Shown here piece after piece: positions 7,046 to 15,172 of a DNA stretch of 15,338 bases (positions are counted from its first letter, which is position 1; every line of letters starts with the position of its first letter). The position numbers were made by a program, and so were the translations under genes. The stretch is from an uncultured Taibaiella sp. (GTDB lineage: Bacteria > Bacteroidota > Bacteroidia > Chitinophagales > Chitinophagaceae): NCBI GenBank assembly GCA_937871155.1, contig CALMXV010000342.1:1-15338 (forward strand), in the 5' to 3' direction. The notes below the pieces were generated by a model. The model made no database searches. It was not told the DNA's origin and saw nothing but the letters and a program-made list of their open reading frames with translations.

Positions 7046-8536
7046 TTATTGCACATACCCAAAGAACATATAACATAAGAGAATAGAAGTAAGGATTCCT
7101 ATCAAATCAGCTAATAGCATAGCCCCAACCGTATAACGTGTGTTCTTTACAGACACAGCTCCAAAATAAACGGCAATAACATAAAAGGTAGTATCAGAAG
7201 AGCCTTGTAAGATACACGAAAGACGACCGGCAAAGGAATCAGCACCGAAAGTTTTCATCGTATCTACCATCATGCCTCTGGCTCCACTACCACTTAGTGG
7301 CTTAATAAGTGCTGTGGGCAATCCATCTACAAAACGGGTATCACTACCTAATGCCAAAAACAAATTTTTCATACCATAAATTACTACATCAAAGCTACCA
7401 CTCGTTCTTAATAAGCTGATGGCTACTAACATGCCCACCAAATAAGGAATAATTTTTACGGCTGTTTCAAAACCTCCTTTAGCTCCTTCTATAAAAGCAT
7501 CAAAGACATTAATTTTTTTATAGAGTGCTCCAAGTACGATGACTAAAAAAATTATTAAAATCAACCCATTGCTCAAAGCCCCTGAAAATAGATTGACCCC
7601 TACTACATCTAAGGTTCGAATATAAACCACCAGCAATGCAATTAAAGCTGACAAGCCTCCTACCCAAGCAAGAATCACCGGTTGCCAAAGTTTTATTTTC
7701 TGCTTGATAGAAACTATTGACATGGCAGCCAAAGTAGCTACAAACGTAGCTATCATACAAGGGATAAAAATATCCGTAGGTGAAGCCGCTTTCATCGCAG
7801 CTCTAGTAGCGATGATACTTACAGGAATCAAGGTAAGTCCAGAAGCATGAAGACAAAGAAACATGATCTGTGCATTGCTAGCCCTATCTTTTGTTGGATT
7901 CAACTCTTGTAAACTTTCCATAGCCTTCAGCCCAAATGGAGTAGCTGCATTATCTAAGCCTAAAAGATTAGCAGAAAAGTTCATCATCATATGTCCATGT
8001 GCAGGATGTCCTTTGGGCACTTCGGGAAATAATTTGGAGAAAAAAGGTCCGATAATTTTTGACAACACTCTTATGCCACCAGCTTTTTCTGCAATACTCA
8101 TCAAACCCATAAACAAAGCCATGATGCCAATCAAGCCAATACAAATATTCACTGCTGTTTTACAAGTTTCGATAATGCCATCTGCGTGTTTATGCAAATG
8201 AGCTTTAATAGAATTAAAGGTATAAAATGAAATTGCTGTATTGGTTGGCAAATTCGATTGAGCTTGTGCCTCATCTTTACTTGCTGCAATGACCACCGAT
8301 GGTAGCTGTATGGAATCAGCAGGATAATATCCATAGCCTTCCAGCATTTTTTGATAATTCTCTTTCGAGGTAGTCGTAGGAGCTCCTATCATGTGATAAT
8401 AAACCGTATCGTAAGCATCATCTGCTTTGCCGGTTACCATTCTACTGAGGATGTTTCGATCTCCGGTCATAAATTTATAACCAGCCACCATCACTGCAAT
8501 TAATATAAAGGCAGACCAAATTCTGCTTAATGCCAT
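7046..8536 (-). CDS. SpmA-SpmB fusion, nucleoside-recognition (Gate) domain membrane protein
   Basis: A 496-residue polytopic inner-membrane protein that joins homologues of the Bacillus spore maturation proteins SpmA and SpmB. Residues 1-25 form a first membrane segment, followed by a soluble stretch of about 80 residues. The SpmA-like half carries MNFSANLLGLDNAATPFGLK (185-204) and FLCLHASGLTLIPVS (226-240). The SpmB-like half carries GAKGGFETAVKIIPYLVGML (351-370), LIKPLSGSGARGMMVD (410-425), and a QGSSDTTFYVIAVYFG stretch near 444-459. Both halves belong to the Gate (nucleoside recognition) family, predicted to act as transporter-like membrane domains. The organism has no sign of sporulation, so the spore name is historical and the transported molecule is unknown. 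The LOG-family gene ends 43 bases upstream on the same strand, and the two probably form an operon, suggesting a nucleotide- or nucleobase-related role. Confidence 0.92.
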   Translation of the reverse strand: MALSRIWSAFILIAVMVAGYKFMTGDRNILSRMVTGKADDAYDTVYYHMIGAPTTTSKENYQKMLEGYGYYPADSIQLPSVVIAASKDEAQAQSNLPTNTAISFYTFNSIKAHLHKHADGIIETCKTAVNICIGLIGIMALFMGLMSIAEKAGGIRVLSKIIGPFFSKLFPEVPKGHPAHGHMMMNFSANLLGLDNAATPFGLKAMESLQELNPTKDRASNAQIMFLCLHASGLTLIPVSIIATRAAMKAASPTDIFIPCMIATFVATLAAMSIVSIKQKIKLWQPVILAWVGGLSALIALLVVYIRTLDVVGVNLFSGALSNGLILIIFLVIVLGALYKKINVFDAFIEGAKGGFETAVKIIPYLVGMLVAISLLRTSGSFDVVIYGMKNLFLALGSDTRFVDGLPTALIKPLSGSGARGMMVDTMKTFGADSFAGRLSCILQGSSDTTFYVIAVYFGAVSVKNTRYTVGAMLLADLIGILTSILLCYMFFGYVQ

Positions 8537-8579
8537 AGAACGTTTATTTCGCTGTAAGAATTTTTTTTCAATCTTATTA

Positions 8580-9167
8580 TCATAGCTGCTGTGTATTCAT
8601 TGTAGGTGGAAGTAATTCAACGGGCTGATACGTCATCATTTTTTCCAGCAAGTCTTCGATGTCATCACTTACTATCAACATTTTCATGTAGGCTTCTTTT
8701 ACAAAACCTTCTAACAACATGTTGTTGAGCATTGCCATAAATGGTTCATAAAATCCATTACAATTGAGGATGCCAATAGGTTTCTGATGCAAGCCAAGCT
8801 GTGCCCAAGTCATCATTTCAAACAATTCGTCAAGTGTGCCCCATCCTCCGGGCAAAGCGATAATACCATCGCAACGCTCATACATTTTCAACTTTCGTTC
8901 ATGCATGGTTTCGACAACGATAGTCTCTGAAATTGCTTCGTGTATGATTTCTTTATCTTGTAAAAACTGCGGAATGATACCAGTTACTTTTCCTCCATGT
9001 TGTAAAGCGCCATCGGCTACAGCCCCCATCAATCCTAGTTTGGCACCTCCATATATCATACTACATTGTCGGTTGGCTATAGCGGCACCCATCTGATAAG
9101 CCGTCTCAATATATACAGGAATATATCCTTCACTAGCACCACAAAACACGACAATATGTTGAATCAT
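8580..9167 (-). CDS. LOG-family protein (TIGR00730), putative nucleoside 5'-monophosphate phosphoribohydrolase
   Basis: A 195-residue cytosolic Rossmann-fold protein of the LOG family (older name: lysine decarboxylase-like). The defining motifs are present: FCGAS at 8-12, GGAKLGLMG (40-48), MHERK (88-92) and PGGWGTLDE (106-114). In characterised LOG proteins these last two motifs form the phosphoribohydrolase active site that releases a free base (cytokinin or adenine-type) and ribose 5-phosphate from a nucleoside monophosphate. It is therefore not a true lysine decarboxylase. Length is normal for the family. The start at 9167 is supported by the first strand IQHIVVFCG beginning at once. A -7-like element, TATATTTG, lies at 9185-9192. 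The SpmA-SpmB fusion gene follows after 43 bases with no terminator, so both are likely cotranscribed. Confidence 0.92.
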   Translation of the reverse strand: MIQHIVVFCGASEGYIPVYIETAYQMGAAIANRQCSMIYGGAKLGLMGAVADGALQHGGKVTGIIPQFLQDKEIIHEAISETIVVETMHERKLKMYERCDGIIALPGGWGTLDELFEMMTWAQLGLHQKPIGILNCNGFYEPFMAMLNNMLLEGFVKEAYMKMLIVSDDIEDLLEKMMTYQPVELLPPTMNTQQL

Positions 9168-9184
9168 TTGTAAAATATCTTCAA

Positions 9185-9192
9185 CAAATATA
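9185..9192 (-). promoter_or_regulatory. Possible Bacteroidetes -7 element upstream of the LOG gene
   Basis: The minus strand reads TATATTTG, a full match to TAnnTTTG, 18 bases before the LOG start codon. No TTTG-type -33 element is visible at the expected distance, and the implied leader would be only about 10 bases. Chance matches are plausible in AT-rich DNA. Confidence 0.35.
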
Positions 9193-9244
9193 ATAAGCCA
9201 CTAAATTTTATAGCACCTTATTTTATCGCTTTATCCACACAAAA

Positions 9245-9272
9245 AACAGCCTTAGCATTCACTAAGACTGTT
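9245..9272 (-). terminator. Rho-independent terminator of the M43 metalloprotease gene
   Basis: An 11-bp stem on the minus strand (9262-9272 with 9245-9255, one G-T wobble), 6-base loop, followed by a run of six T. It lies 22 bases after the stop codon at 9295. The wobble pair favours the minus-strand RNA as the functional form. Confidence 0.88.
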
Positions 9273-9294
9273 CTTAAAAACGAAATTAAAATTA

Positions 9295-10743
9295 TTAATG
9301 CTGCACTATCATCTTCTCAACTGCTTTGAAACCTTCGCCTACTATAGCAAGTGTATAAACACCATTAGGAAACGAAGCCATATTGATAGTAGAATTTAAG
9401 CTTCCTCCTTGATGATGCTCAGGTTGTTGTTGCATAAGTTGACCTGCCATATTATAAACTTGAAGTGAGTAGTTGCCTTTTTTCAAAGTTGTTATAGAGA
9501 TGGAAGCTTGGTTGATGATAGGGTTCGGCTGCACGAGAATCTTATTGTCTTTGGCTGTAGCATCTTCTACTCCTAAAGCTGTCGAATAGGAGAATGGATA
9601 ACCAATCGTATTGGTACCACATACATTTTTACCATTCAAAGGAACAATCGTTACTAAATAATTAGCTCCGGCACTTAAAGGCATTGTAATGTTCATATAC
9701 GTATTGTTGGTTAATGCTTCTTGTCTTATAACGGTCGGAAGTGCGGCACTTGTTATCTTTACATAATAGTATTCTGCACCGGGTACATTATTCCATGAAA
9801 TCCATTTAGTGTTCGAATAAATCATGTTGTTTACCGGATTGATAACGGTTGGCACACTCATAGCAGCATAAGGAGTTGCTGTTTTAGTTCGTAGGTAATT
9901 TCTTTTGTTGTATAAATTGTTGCGCATAGCTCCAATTTGTAAGGTGCTAAATCGTGTCATGCAAGCATCATCAGAGTAAGACATATATAGAGTAGGGTCA
10001 GGCTTAAGCGTATCACCGGTTTGATCTAGCAATACGTTAAATCCATTATATGGGCAACTCCAACGATTATATAAATAGTCTGCATCTGTATCACAAAATC
10101 CATCACCAGCTGTTGTACAATTTGCACCTACGCCTCTACGTACAAGCTCTTGTTTGCTCATTGTAGGGGTATTGCCATTTTCCCAACCATAGAAAGTATG
10201 AGGTAACCCAAAATAGTGTCCTAATTCATGAACGAGAGTAGTACTATTAACTGCAGCGCATTTCTTACCAATTGCTACTCCATCAGCGCCCGGTGAAAAA
10301 TAGCCACAGGTACCAGCAGGGTCTTCCACCAAATAAACATTAGTGGTTTGCCCAACATTATTACTCTGCATCATCTGATAACCTGTACTAAAGTCATGTT
10401 GATAATAGCTGGAGTTGCTTATAAAACGAATAGGCCATGCTATATAAAAATACATACTCACAGGTGCATAGCGTGTGTTTAGATTGCAGATTAATGGGAA
10501 TAAGTTTTGCAATGGGTATCCTCCGGTTCCATCATCTTTTGAAACTATATGTATGGTCAGTGGAATACTGTCAACCGTAGTAGTTGTTTTATGTTTTACA
10601 GCATTGTTTGACTGTACAAAATCATAAATTGCTTGCATCTCTTCTTGTGTTGTTACCGTACCACAACCATCACCAGCAAGGCTTTGTGCGTTTGATGCAT
10701 AAGAGAATAGGCTCAACGCAGTTATTAAAAACATTTTTTGCAT
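9295..10743 (-). CDS. Secreted M43-family (pappalysin-like) zinc metalloprotease with T9SS sorting domain
   Basis: A 482-residue secreted metzincin. A signal peptide ends near SNAQ (residue 20). The catalytic domain carries the extended zinc motif VHELGHYFGLPH with His172, Glu173, His176 and His182. About 70 residues later the segment LYMSYSDDACMTRFS supplies the Met-turn (Met254) and the cysteine typical of M43/cytophagalysin proteins. An upstream Gly-Asp-Gly-Phe-Cys-Asp-Thr-Asp segment (213-220) is also family-like. Residues about 298-390 resemble a fibronectin type III fold. Residues 397-482 are a T9SS type A sorting domain, seen in VQPNPI, YSLQVYNMAGQ and FPNGVYTLAI. The protein should be exported by Sec, then moved across the outer membrane by T9SS with CTD removal. 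The gene is monocistronic, with terminators on both sides (9245-9272 and 10785-10811). Extracellular protein digestion is the inferred role. Confidence 0.92.
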   Translation of the reverse strand: MQKMFLITALSLFSYASNAQSLAGDGCGTVTTQEEMQAIYDFVQSNNAVKHKTTTTVDSIPLTIHIVSKDDGTGGYPLQNLFPLICNLNTRYAPVSMYFYIAWPIRFISNSSYYQHDFSTGYQMMQSNNVGQTTNVYLVEDPAGTCGYFSPGADGVAIGKKCAAVNSTTLVHELGHYFGLPHTFYGWENGNTPTMSKQELVRRGVGANCTTAGDGFCDTDADYLYNRWSCPYNGFNVLLDQTGDTLKPDPTLYMSYSDDACMTRFSTLQIGAMRNNLYNKRNYLRTKTATPYAAMSVPTVINPVNNMIYSNTKWISWNNVPGAEYYYVKITSAALPTVIRQEALTNNTYMNITMPLSAGANYLVTIVPLNGKNVCGTNTIGYPFSYSTALGVEDATAKDNKILVQPNPIINQASISITTLKKGNYSLQVYNMAGQLMQQQPEHHQGGSLNSTINMASFPNGVYTLAIVGEGFKAVEKMIVQH

Positions 10744-10784
10744 GGTACAAATTTCAGGAATTCCTCGTTACAATTAACATAAAA

Positions 10785-10811
10785 AAAACTCCTTCAAAAC
10801 GAAGGAGTTTT
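10785..10811 (-). terminator. Rho-independent terminator downstream of the interrupted T9SS cargo gene
   Basis: A perfect 11-bp stem (10785-10795 with 10801-10811), 5-base loop, followed on the minus strand by a run of eight T (counting the last stem bases). It lies 20 bases after the TAA at 10831. The placement shows that the 3' part (10831-11448) still sits in a normal transcription unit ending here. Confidence 0.92.
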
Positions 10812-10830
10812 AAGCCATTGAAAACGAATC

Positions 10831-12684
10831 TTATTCCACTATAAATTTAGCAGTGCCTTGTTCTTTGCCATTGCTAAGATTCAACAAATACATGCCATTA
10901 GAAAGATGGAAACCAGCGATAGTTATTGCTTGTTTGCCAGTTTTGCAATTAAGATCTTGAGTAAATACGACTTTACCGGTAAGATCCACAATTGATGCTT
11001 TGTAACTTCCGGCTTTTACATCAGTGATAATAGCTAAGTCATTAGCAGATGCAGTACCCACAACTGTAAAGTTTAAAGATGCTTTAGAGGCACTTTGAAT
11101 TCCTGTAATTGGGTTGGTCAAAGAGATTTCATCCAGCTTCCATTGTGCAGCACTTGTAGTGGTAGATGTATATTTAAACCCAATGAAGAAAGGAGTTGTT
11201 TTATGGCTGTTTAATGCTGCCATGTACACATTCCAGTTGGTATCTACAGTTGCAAAATTGACATTTAAGTCTGTCCAAGTAGCGGTATTAGGGTCACCTA
11301 CGCCTGTATAATTGCTAGACACTAACACATGAATATCATCACCAGCAAATTTCTTGAAGGCTCTAAAGTTCAAGGTTGGATTAGCCATTGCTGATAAGTC
11401 TAGTTGTGGCGTCAACAACCAATCTTCGTTTAGATTGTTTCCACTTTGCTATCCATTTATAGAAACAGCAGCTGTACTATTGTAGCCAAAGGCTGTACAG
11501 TTCCATTGTTGAGAACCAACAACGCTATACTTCATCCATCTTACTGGTAAATGTGATGGCATAGCACCACATGTAGTATCAAAATTTTCAGTTAGGTTAG
11601 TCATTGGAGGAGGTGGAGGAGCAATGGTAGAGAACGTCCAATCGGTAGTATCATAAATTCCTTTACATACAAACCCTGCTGTATCGAAAGCAGTAGAATC
11701 ATAAGTAACATAATAGCTTTTACCCATAGCTAAGGTAACGCCACTGATAGTAACTTGAGTATTAGCAACAGCTACATTAGGTGCAGTAACGGCAATAGTT
11801 TGAGAGGTTTGGTCTGTAACGTTTTTAACAAAAATATTTCCGGTTCCTTTATTGACACTTCTATCGAAAGTTACCATCAAATTGCTTGCAACAGGTACAT
11901 TGATGCTATTATTAGCCGGACTTAAAGACATCACAACAGGATTATAAACTGTCGGAGCTGCTCCAGTCCAAGTTAAATTGAAATCATCGATACCGGTAGT
12001 AGTTCTGCTTCCTCCTGTTGATGACACAGAAACATTTAATGCTGCTATACGAATCCACACATCTCCGGATTGATTGTCTAATGCAGTACCAAAGTTTACG
12101 GTCAATGCATTGTTTGAAAAACTATTTCCGCCTACGGTTTTGTTACCTACAACTGTTGCTGAGGTAAATGAGGTTGGGTTGCTACCAAACCCGTAGTCAA
12201 CCGTCCAAGTAGTAGCCCTAGCAGAAGTAGAATCTAGCGATTGAAGATTAAAGGCTAATTGAAAATTAGTAAGACTAGCGGTATTGGCAATATGCAAAAC
12301 AAAAGCAGCCCCCGAATCACTTTGTGGAAAACTAGAACTTGTATATCCAACCTGTCTTACGCTAAGTGCTCTATCTGTTACCGCAGCTTGTGCAGCAGTA
12401 TTGGTGCCTATGGCTGCAAAGTTAGGCTGTCCATTAGCTGATGCAGAGTTACGAAAACCACCCGTAGTGCTTGTCCATTGCGTAGCTGCAGCAGTATATT
12501 TTGTGGCAGTCACATCATTTCCTAGGGCACTGCTGGTAGCGCCGGTATATAAAGCCCAACCTACAGGAAGTGCCGTACCGATATTATCAAAGTTTTGGGT
12601 ATAAGAGGTACCCGACAAAGAAAGCTGTGCCATTGACATCTGCGATATAGCAGCCGCTCCAATAAGTAATGCTAATTTTTTCAT
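10831..12684 (-). pseudogene. Multidomain T9SS-secreted adhesin-like protein interrupted by one in-frame amber codon
   Basis: One continuous frame of 618 codons reads through from the ATG at 12684 to the TAA at 10831, broken only by TAG at codon 412 (11449-11451). In order: signal peptide (1-20, ending SMAQ); a beta-rich domain beginning SYTQNFDNIG (about 27-240); an SbsA-like Ig domain (about 247-353) with SPANNSINVPV and a TDWTFST end; a five-Pro linker (356-360); and a choice-of-anchor-J/cleaved-adhesin-like domain (about 364-530). A T9SS sorting domain (about 535-617) closes it. The anchor-J domain spans the stop: TAFGYNSTAAVSING precedes it and QSGNNLNEDWLLTPQLDLS follows, the NEDWL-P-LDLS box being typical. 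The frame is unshifted and there is no degeneration on either side, so this is a recent nonsense mutation, a base-call error or readthrough. The 11418 end of the downstream open part has only a TTG and no signal peptide, so it is not a separate gene. Confidence 0.85.
11449..11451 (-). other. In-frame TAG (amber) codon inside the anchor-J domain
   Basis: CTA on the plus strand, TAG in the gene, followed by CAA. The next in-frame codons encode the continuing domain. One base change from Tyr, Trp, Gln, Lys, Leu, Ser or Glu codons could create it. Aromatic residues are common at this place in related anchor-J domains as I remember them, so Tyr or Trp are the likeliest ancestors (inference). Confidence 0.9.
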
Positions 12685-12724
12685 ACAAATAATTTAGTTT
12701 GTTTTGTTGATTACTATTTACAAA

Positions 12725-12763
12725 AATCCGTGTATTAAGTTGTAAATCAAAAATACACGGATT
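12725..12763 (-). terminator. Rho-independent terminator of the phosphoglucomutase gene
   Basis: A perfect 12-bp stem (12725-12736 with 12752-12763), 15-base loop, 25 bases after the TAA at 12789. On the minus strand the stem is followed by TTTG; on the plus strand by a long T run. It separates the phosphomutase gene from the T9SS cargo gene downstream, which then needs its own promoter in 12685-12724. Confidence 0.82.
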
Positions 12764-12788
12764 ATTTTTTTATTAAGAATTGAACCTA

Positions 12789-14183
12789 TTAAAGTATCTC
12801 TTTCTTCACTTCTTCTAAGATATCTAAAGTTTCTTCTTTACTATTTCCTTCCGCATAGATACGCAACAAAGGCTCTGTACCGGAAGCTCGCAACATCACC
12901 CAACCGCCGTTATCTAAATGATATTTCACTCCATCAATAGTTTCACGTCTATTAAATGTGTATTTACCAAATTTAGCATAGCCGTTGTCCACTGCCGTTT
13001 TGATGATTTGTTCTTTCTTAGTGTTTTCTAGGGTTAGGTCATTTCTTTCATATACAAAAGCCCCTACTACTTCATACACTTCTTGTATCAATTGTTTTAA
13101 AGTTTTACCTGTTTCCGTCATGAATTGATACAACAACAAGCCGTCATAGATGCCATCTCGCTCCGGGATATGTCCTTTTACAGCGATACCTCCACTTTCT
13201 TCACCGCCTACTAACACATCTTCATGTACCATGATTTCGCTGATGTATTTAAAACCAATTGCTGTTACTTCTACCGGAAGTTGATACGTTTCGCACATTT
13301 TCTTTACTCGATCTGTAACTGAGAAAGCTATGGCAACTTTGCCGTTCATCCCTTTATACTTATATAAATAATGTACTAGCAATAATAAGATATGATGAGC
13401 ATCTACAAAGTTGCCGTCTTCATCATACAAACCTATTCTATCCGCATCGCCATCCGTAGCTAAACCTATTTTTAACTCTGGTGTATTCCGCATGGTTGTT
13501 GCAAGTGCCTGTAAGTTTTTGTCTAATGGCTCAGGTGCTTGCCCCATAAAGCCTGGGTTGTTTTCGCAGTGTAACAAAATAGCATTGGGCAACAAGCGAC
13601 GAACAACCTGTTGGCCAGCACCATACATGGCATCATACGCCATTTTATACGGTGATTGATTCAACGCCTTGAAATCAAATTTTTCTTGCAAATAGGCTAC
13701 ATACATGTCCTCCAAATTTACATATTCTAACAACCCTTTACCTTCCCAATACTCCAATGATTGTTCTTCATATGAATATTCCATGGGTATCAAGGCTTCA
13801 ACAGCCGCAATATCTTTGGGGCTAGATGGCCCGCCATGTGCGCCTTTCAGCTTATAGCCATTATACGAAGGAGGATTGTGTGAAGCCGTAATCACTACAC
13901 CCTGCTGTGCTTTCAAGTTTAAAACACCATAAGAAATCATCGGTGTGCTGATTGCCCCTTTTGCTAAAAGCACTTTGATACCATTGGCACATAGTACCTT
14001 TGTAACGGTCTCTGTAAACATCTCTCCACCAAAACGAAAATCATGGCCCACCACAACGGTAGCTTCTTTACCCAACCAAGCCGCTAAACCGGCACTTACT
14101 CTGGCTACATTATATACAGTAAAGTCTTTGGCAATAATAGCTCTCCAGCCATCTGTTCCGAATTTGATTGTATCTGGTGTCAT
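12789..14183 (-). CDS. Phosphoglucomutase/phosphomannomutase family protein
   Basis: A 464-residue cytosolic alpha-D-phosphohexomutase that interconverts 1- and 6-phosphates of glucose, mannose or a related sugar. All four active-site loops are intact. KFGTDGWRA lies at the N-terminus. The phosphoserine loop is TASHNPPSYNGYK with Ser101. The metal loop is TDGDADRIG with Asp244, Asp246 and Asp248. The sugar loop is GGEESGGIAVKGHIPERDG (Glu328, Ser330). The phosphate loop is RASGTEPLLRIYAE (432-445). Length is typical. Substrate choice (glucose, mannose or glucosamine) cannot be fixed from the loops alone; the GEESGG sugar loop fits PGM/PMM more than the GlmM GEQSGH form. A TACTTTTG -7 element upstream (14213-14220) and the downstream hairpin indicate a single-gene unit. 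It probably feeds envelope or storage polysaccharide synthesis. Confidence 0.93.
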   Translation of the reverse strand: MTPDTIKFGTDGWRAIIAKDFTVYNVARVSAGLAAWLGKEATVVVGHDFRFGGEMFTETVTKVLCANGIKVLLAKGAISTPMISYGVLNLKAQQGVVITASHNPPSYNGYKLKGAHGGPSSPKDIAAVEALIPMEYSYEEQSLEYWEGKGLLEYVNLEDMYVAYLQEKFDFKALNQSPYKMAYDAMYGAGQQVVRRLLPNAILLHCENNPGFMGQAPEPLDKNLQALATTMRNTPELKIGLATDGDADRIGLYDEDGNFVDAHHILLLLVHYLYKYKGMNGKVAIAFSVTDRVKKMCETYQLPVEVTAIGFKYISEIMVHEDVLVGGEESGGIAVKGHIPERDGIYDGLLLYQFMTETGKTLKQLIQEVYEVVGAFVYERNDLTLENTKKEQIIKTAVDNGYAKFGKYTFNRRETIDGVKYHLDNGGWVMLRASGTEPLLRIYAEGNSKEETLDILEEVKKEIL

Positions 14184-14212
14184 CGTTATTTATATAATTT
14201 TATTTGAACGCG

Positions 14213-14220
14213 CAAAAGTA
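14213..14220 (-). promoter_or_regulatory. Bacteroidetes -7 promoter element of the phosphomutase gene
   Basis: The minus strand reads TACTTTTG, a full match to TAnnTTTG, 30 bases before the ATG at 14183, leaving a leader of about 20 bases. A clear TTTG at -33 is not seen at the normal spacing. The remainder of the 204-base divergent region up to 14388 holds no other recognisable signal. Confidence 0.5.
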
Positions 14221-14387
14221 GCAAACCTTTTAATAAATAGGAGAAGGAATAATAACTGCTACCAAACACTTACATACGCCATCAAGCCTATATTCCCTAC
14301 AAGTATTCCTTTTATGGTTTATGTAAAAAAAGCTTAAAACTCACTACAGCCCACTATACTCATTTCGGTTTCCATAATTTTAGCCTC

Positions 14388-15095
14388 GTGAAATTTTTGG
14401 TTGTATTTATAGGGCTTATCGGAGGCATTGTGTCATTCACACAAGCACAACAGCTTCGTGGTACTACCAAAGATGGTATCTCAGGACAACTATTGGCAGA
14501 GGTCATCATCACTAATGAACGCACCCACCAGCAAACACGCAGCAACCAACTTGGAACATTTTCCTTACCCGTAGAACATGGGGACCCGATAAGTTTTGTA
14601 CTTTCAGGATATAAGCCCCAGCAATATCATGTGCCTAAAGGTCAAGGAGATGCTGAAATGCACATTTCTTTATTTCAAATGAGTTATGATTTAGATGAGT
14701 TTACATTTCGTAATAAATTCACTCGATATCAAATGGATTCAATAGAACGAAGAAGCACTTATGCTCGTGCATTATCTCGTCAAAAAGGAGGCAGTATCTT
14801 ATCACCTGTTTCTTTTATAGCTGAAAAGCTTTCCCAAAAAAGCAAACGTACTTTTCAGTTTCAAAAAGACTTCAAGCAATGGGAAGAGGAAAAATTCATC
14901 GCTTCGATATATACTCCGGAATTAGTCAACTCACAAACTAAACTACAAGGAGATAGCTTAGCTCATTTTATGAATAGCCACCCTATGCCCTATGACTTTG
15001 CAAGAGGGGCTTCCGACTTAGAAATTAAAGTATGGATAAGAGAGCAGTTTAACTTATGGAATCGGTCAACTTTCGATACTATCACCGATCCTTAG
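14388..15095 (+). CDS. Exported protein with carboxypeptidase-regulatory-like domain
   Basis: A 235-residue protein read from a GTG start. That start is chosen because it gives a compact Sec signal peptide (MKFLVVFIGLIGG... ending TQAQQ, cleavage near residue 20-21) and no upstream ATG improves it. Mature residues about 22-98 look like a CarboxypepD_reg-like beta sandwich: LRGTTKDGISGQLLAEVII, then TRSNQLGTFSLPVEHGD, then ISFVLSGYKPQQYHVP, the usual pattern of a variable loop, a GxFxLP turn and a GYKP strand. Residues 100-235 are a charged, mostly helical tail with LSRQKGGSILSPVSFIAEKLSQKSKR. This overall arrangement is common in uncharacterised Bacteroidetes periplasmic proteins. There is no TonB-dependent receptor barrel, so it is not a truncated SusC as far as I can see. 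It diverges from the phosphomutase gene and ends before a shared terminator. Confidence 0.82.
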   Translation: MKFLVVFIGLIGGIVSFTQAQQLRGTTKDGISGQLLAEVIITNERTHQQTRSNQLGTFSLPVEHGDPISFVLSGYKPQQYHVPKGQGDAEMHISLFQMSYDLDEFTFRNKFTRYQMDSIERRSTYARALSRQKGGSILSPVSFIAEKLSQKSKRTFQFQKDFKQWEEEKFIASIYTPELVNSQTKLQGDSLAHFMNSHPMPYDFARGASDLEIKVWIREQFNLWNRSTFDTITDP

Positions 15096-15118
15096 ATGTA
15101 TCGCATTTCTACCAATAA

Positions 15119-15149
15119 TAAACCCACTACCGGTATAGTAATGGGTTTA
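15119..15149. terminator. Probable bidirectional terminator between convergent genes
   Basis: An 8-bp stem (15119-15126 with 15142-15149) with a 15-base loop that can form a further short CTA/TAG pairing. It lies between the 3' ends of the plus-strand gene (stop 15095) and the minus-strand glycyl-tRNA synthetase (stop 15173). Flanking sequence is AT-rich, but T runs are short. Confidence 0.6.
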
Positions 15150-15172
15150 ATAATATAAGGAATTATACTCCT

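Noticed and set aside
7046..8536. Evidence of sporulation
   Set aside because: SpmA/SpmB homologues occur widely in non-sporulating Bacteroidota, and no other sporulation gene is present.
10756..10765. Perfect 10-base palindrome AGGAATTCCT upstream of the M43 gene
   Set aside because: Single copy, short, and likely by chance in a 15-kb AT-rich sequence; no regulator gene is nearby.
10831..11418. A separate 195-residue gene starting at TTG 11418
   Set aside because: It begins in the middle of an anchor-J domain, lacks a signal peptide although it ends in a T9SS sorting domain, and is in the same frame as the upstream part across the amber codon. It is better read as the 3' part of one interrupted gene.
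11114..12604. Several open frames on the plus strand inside the T9SS cargo gene, and similar antisense frames inside the M2, Spm, LOG and phosphomutase genes
   Set aside because: They lie antisense to genes with strong family matches, their translations show no signal peptides or motifs, and they follow from codon bias of the real strand.
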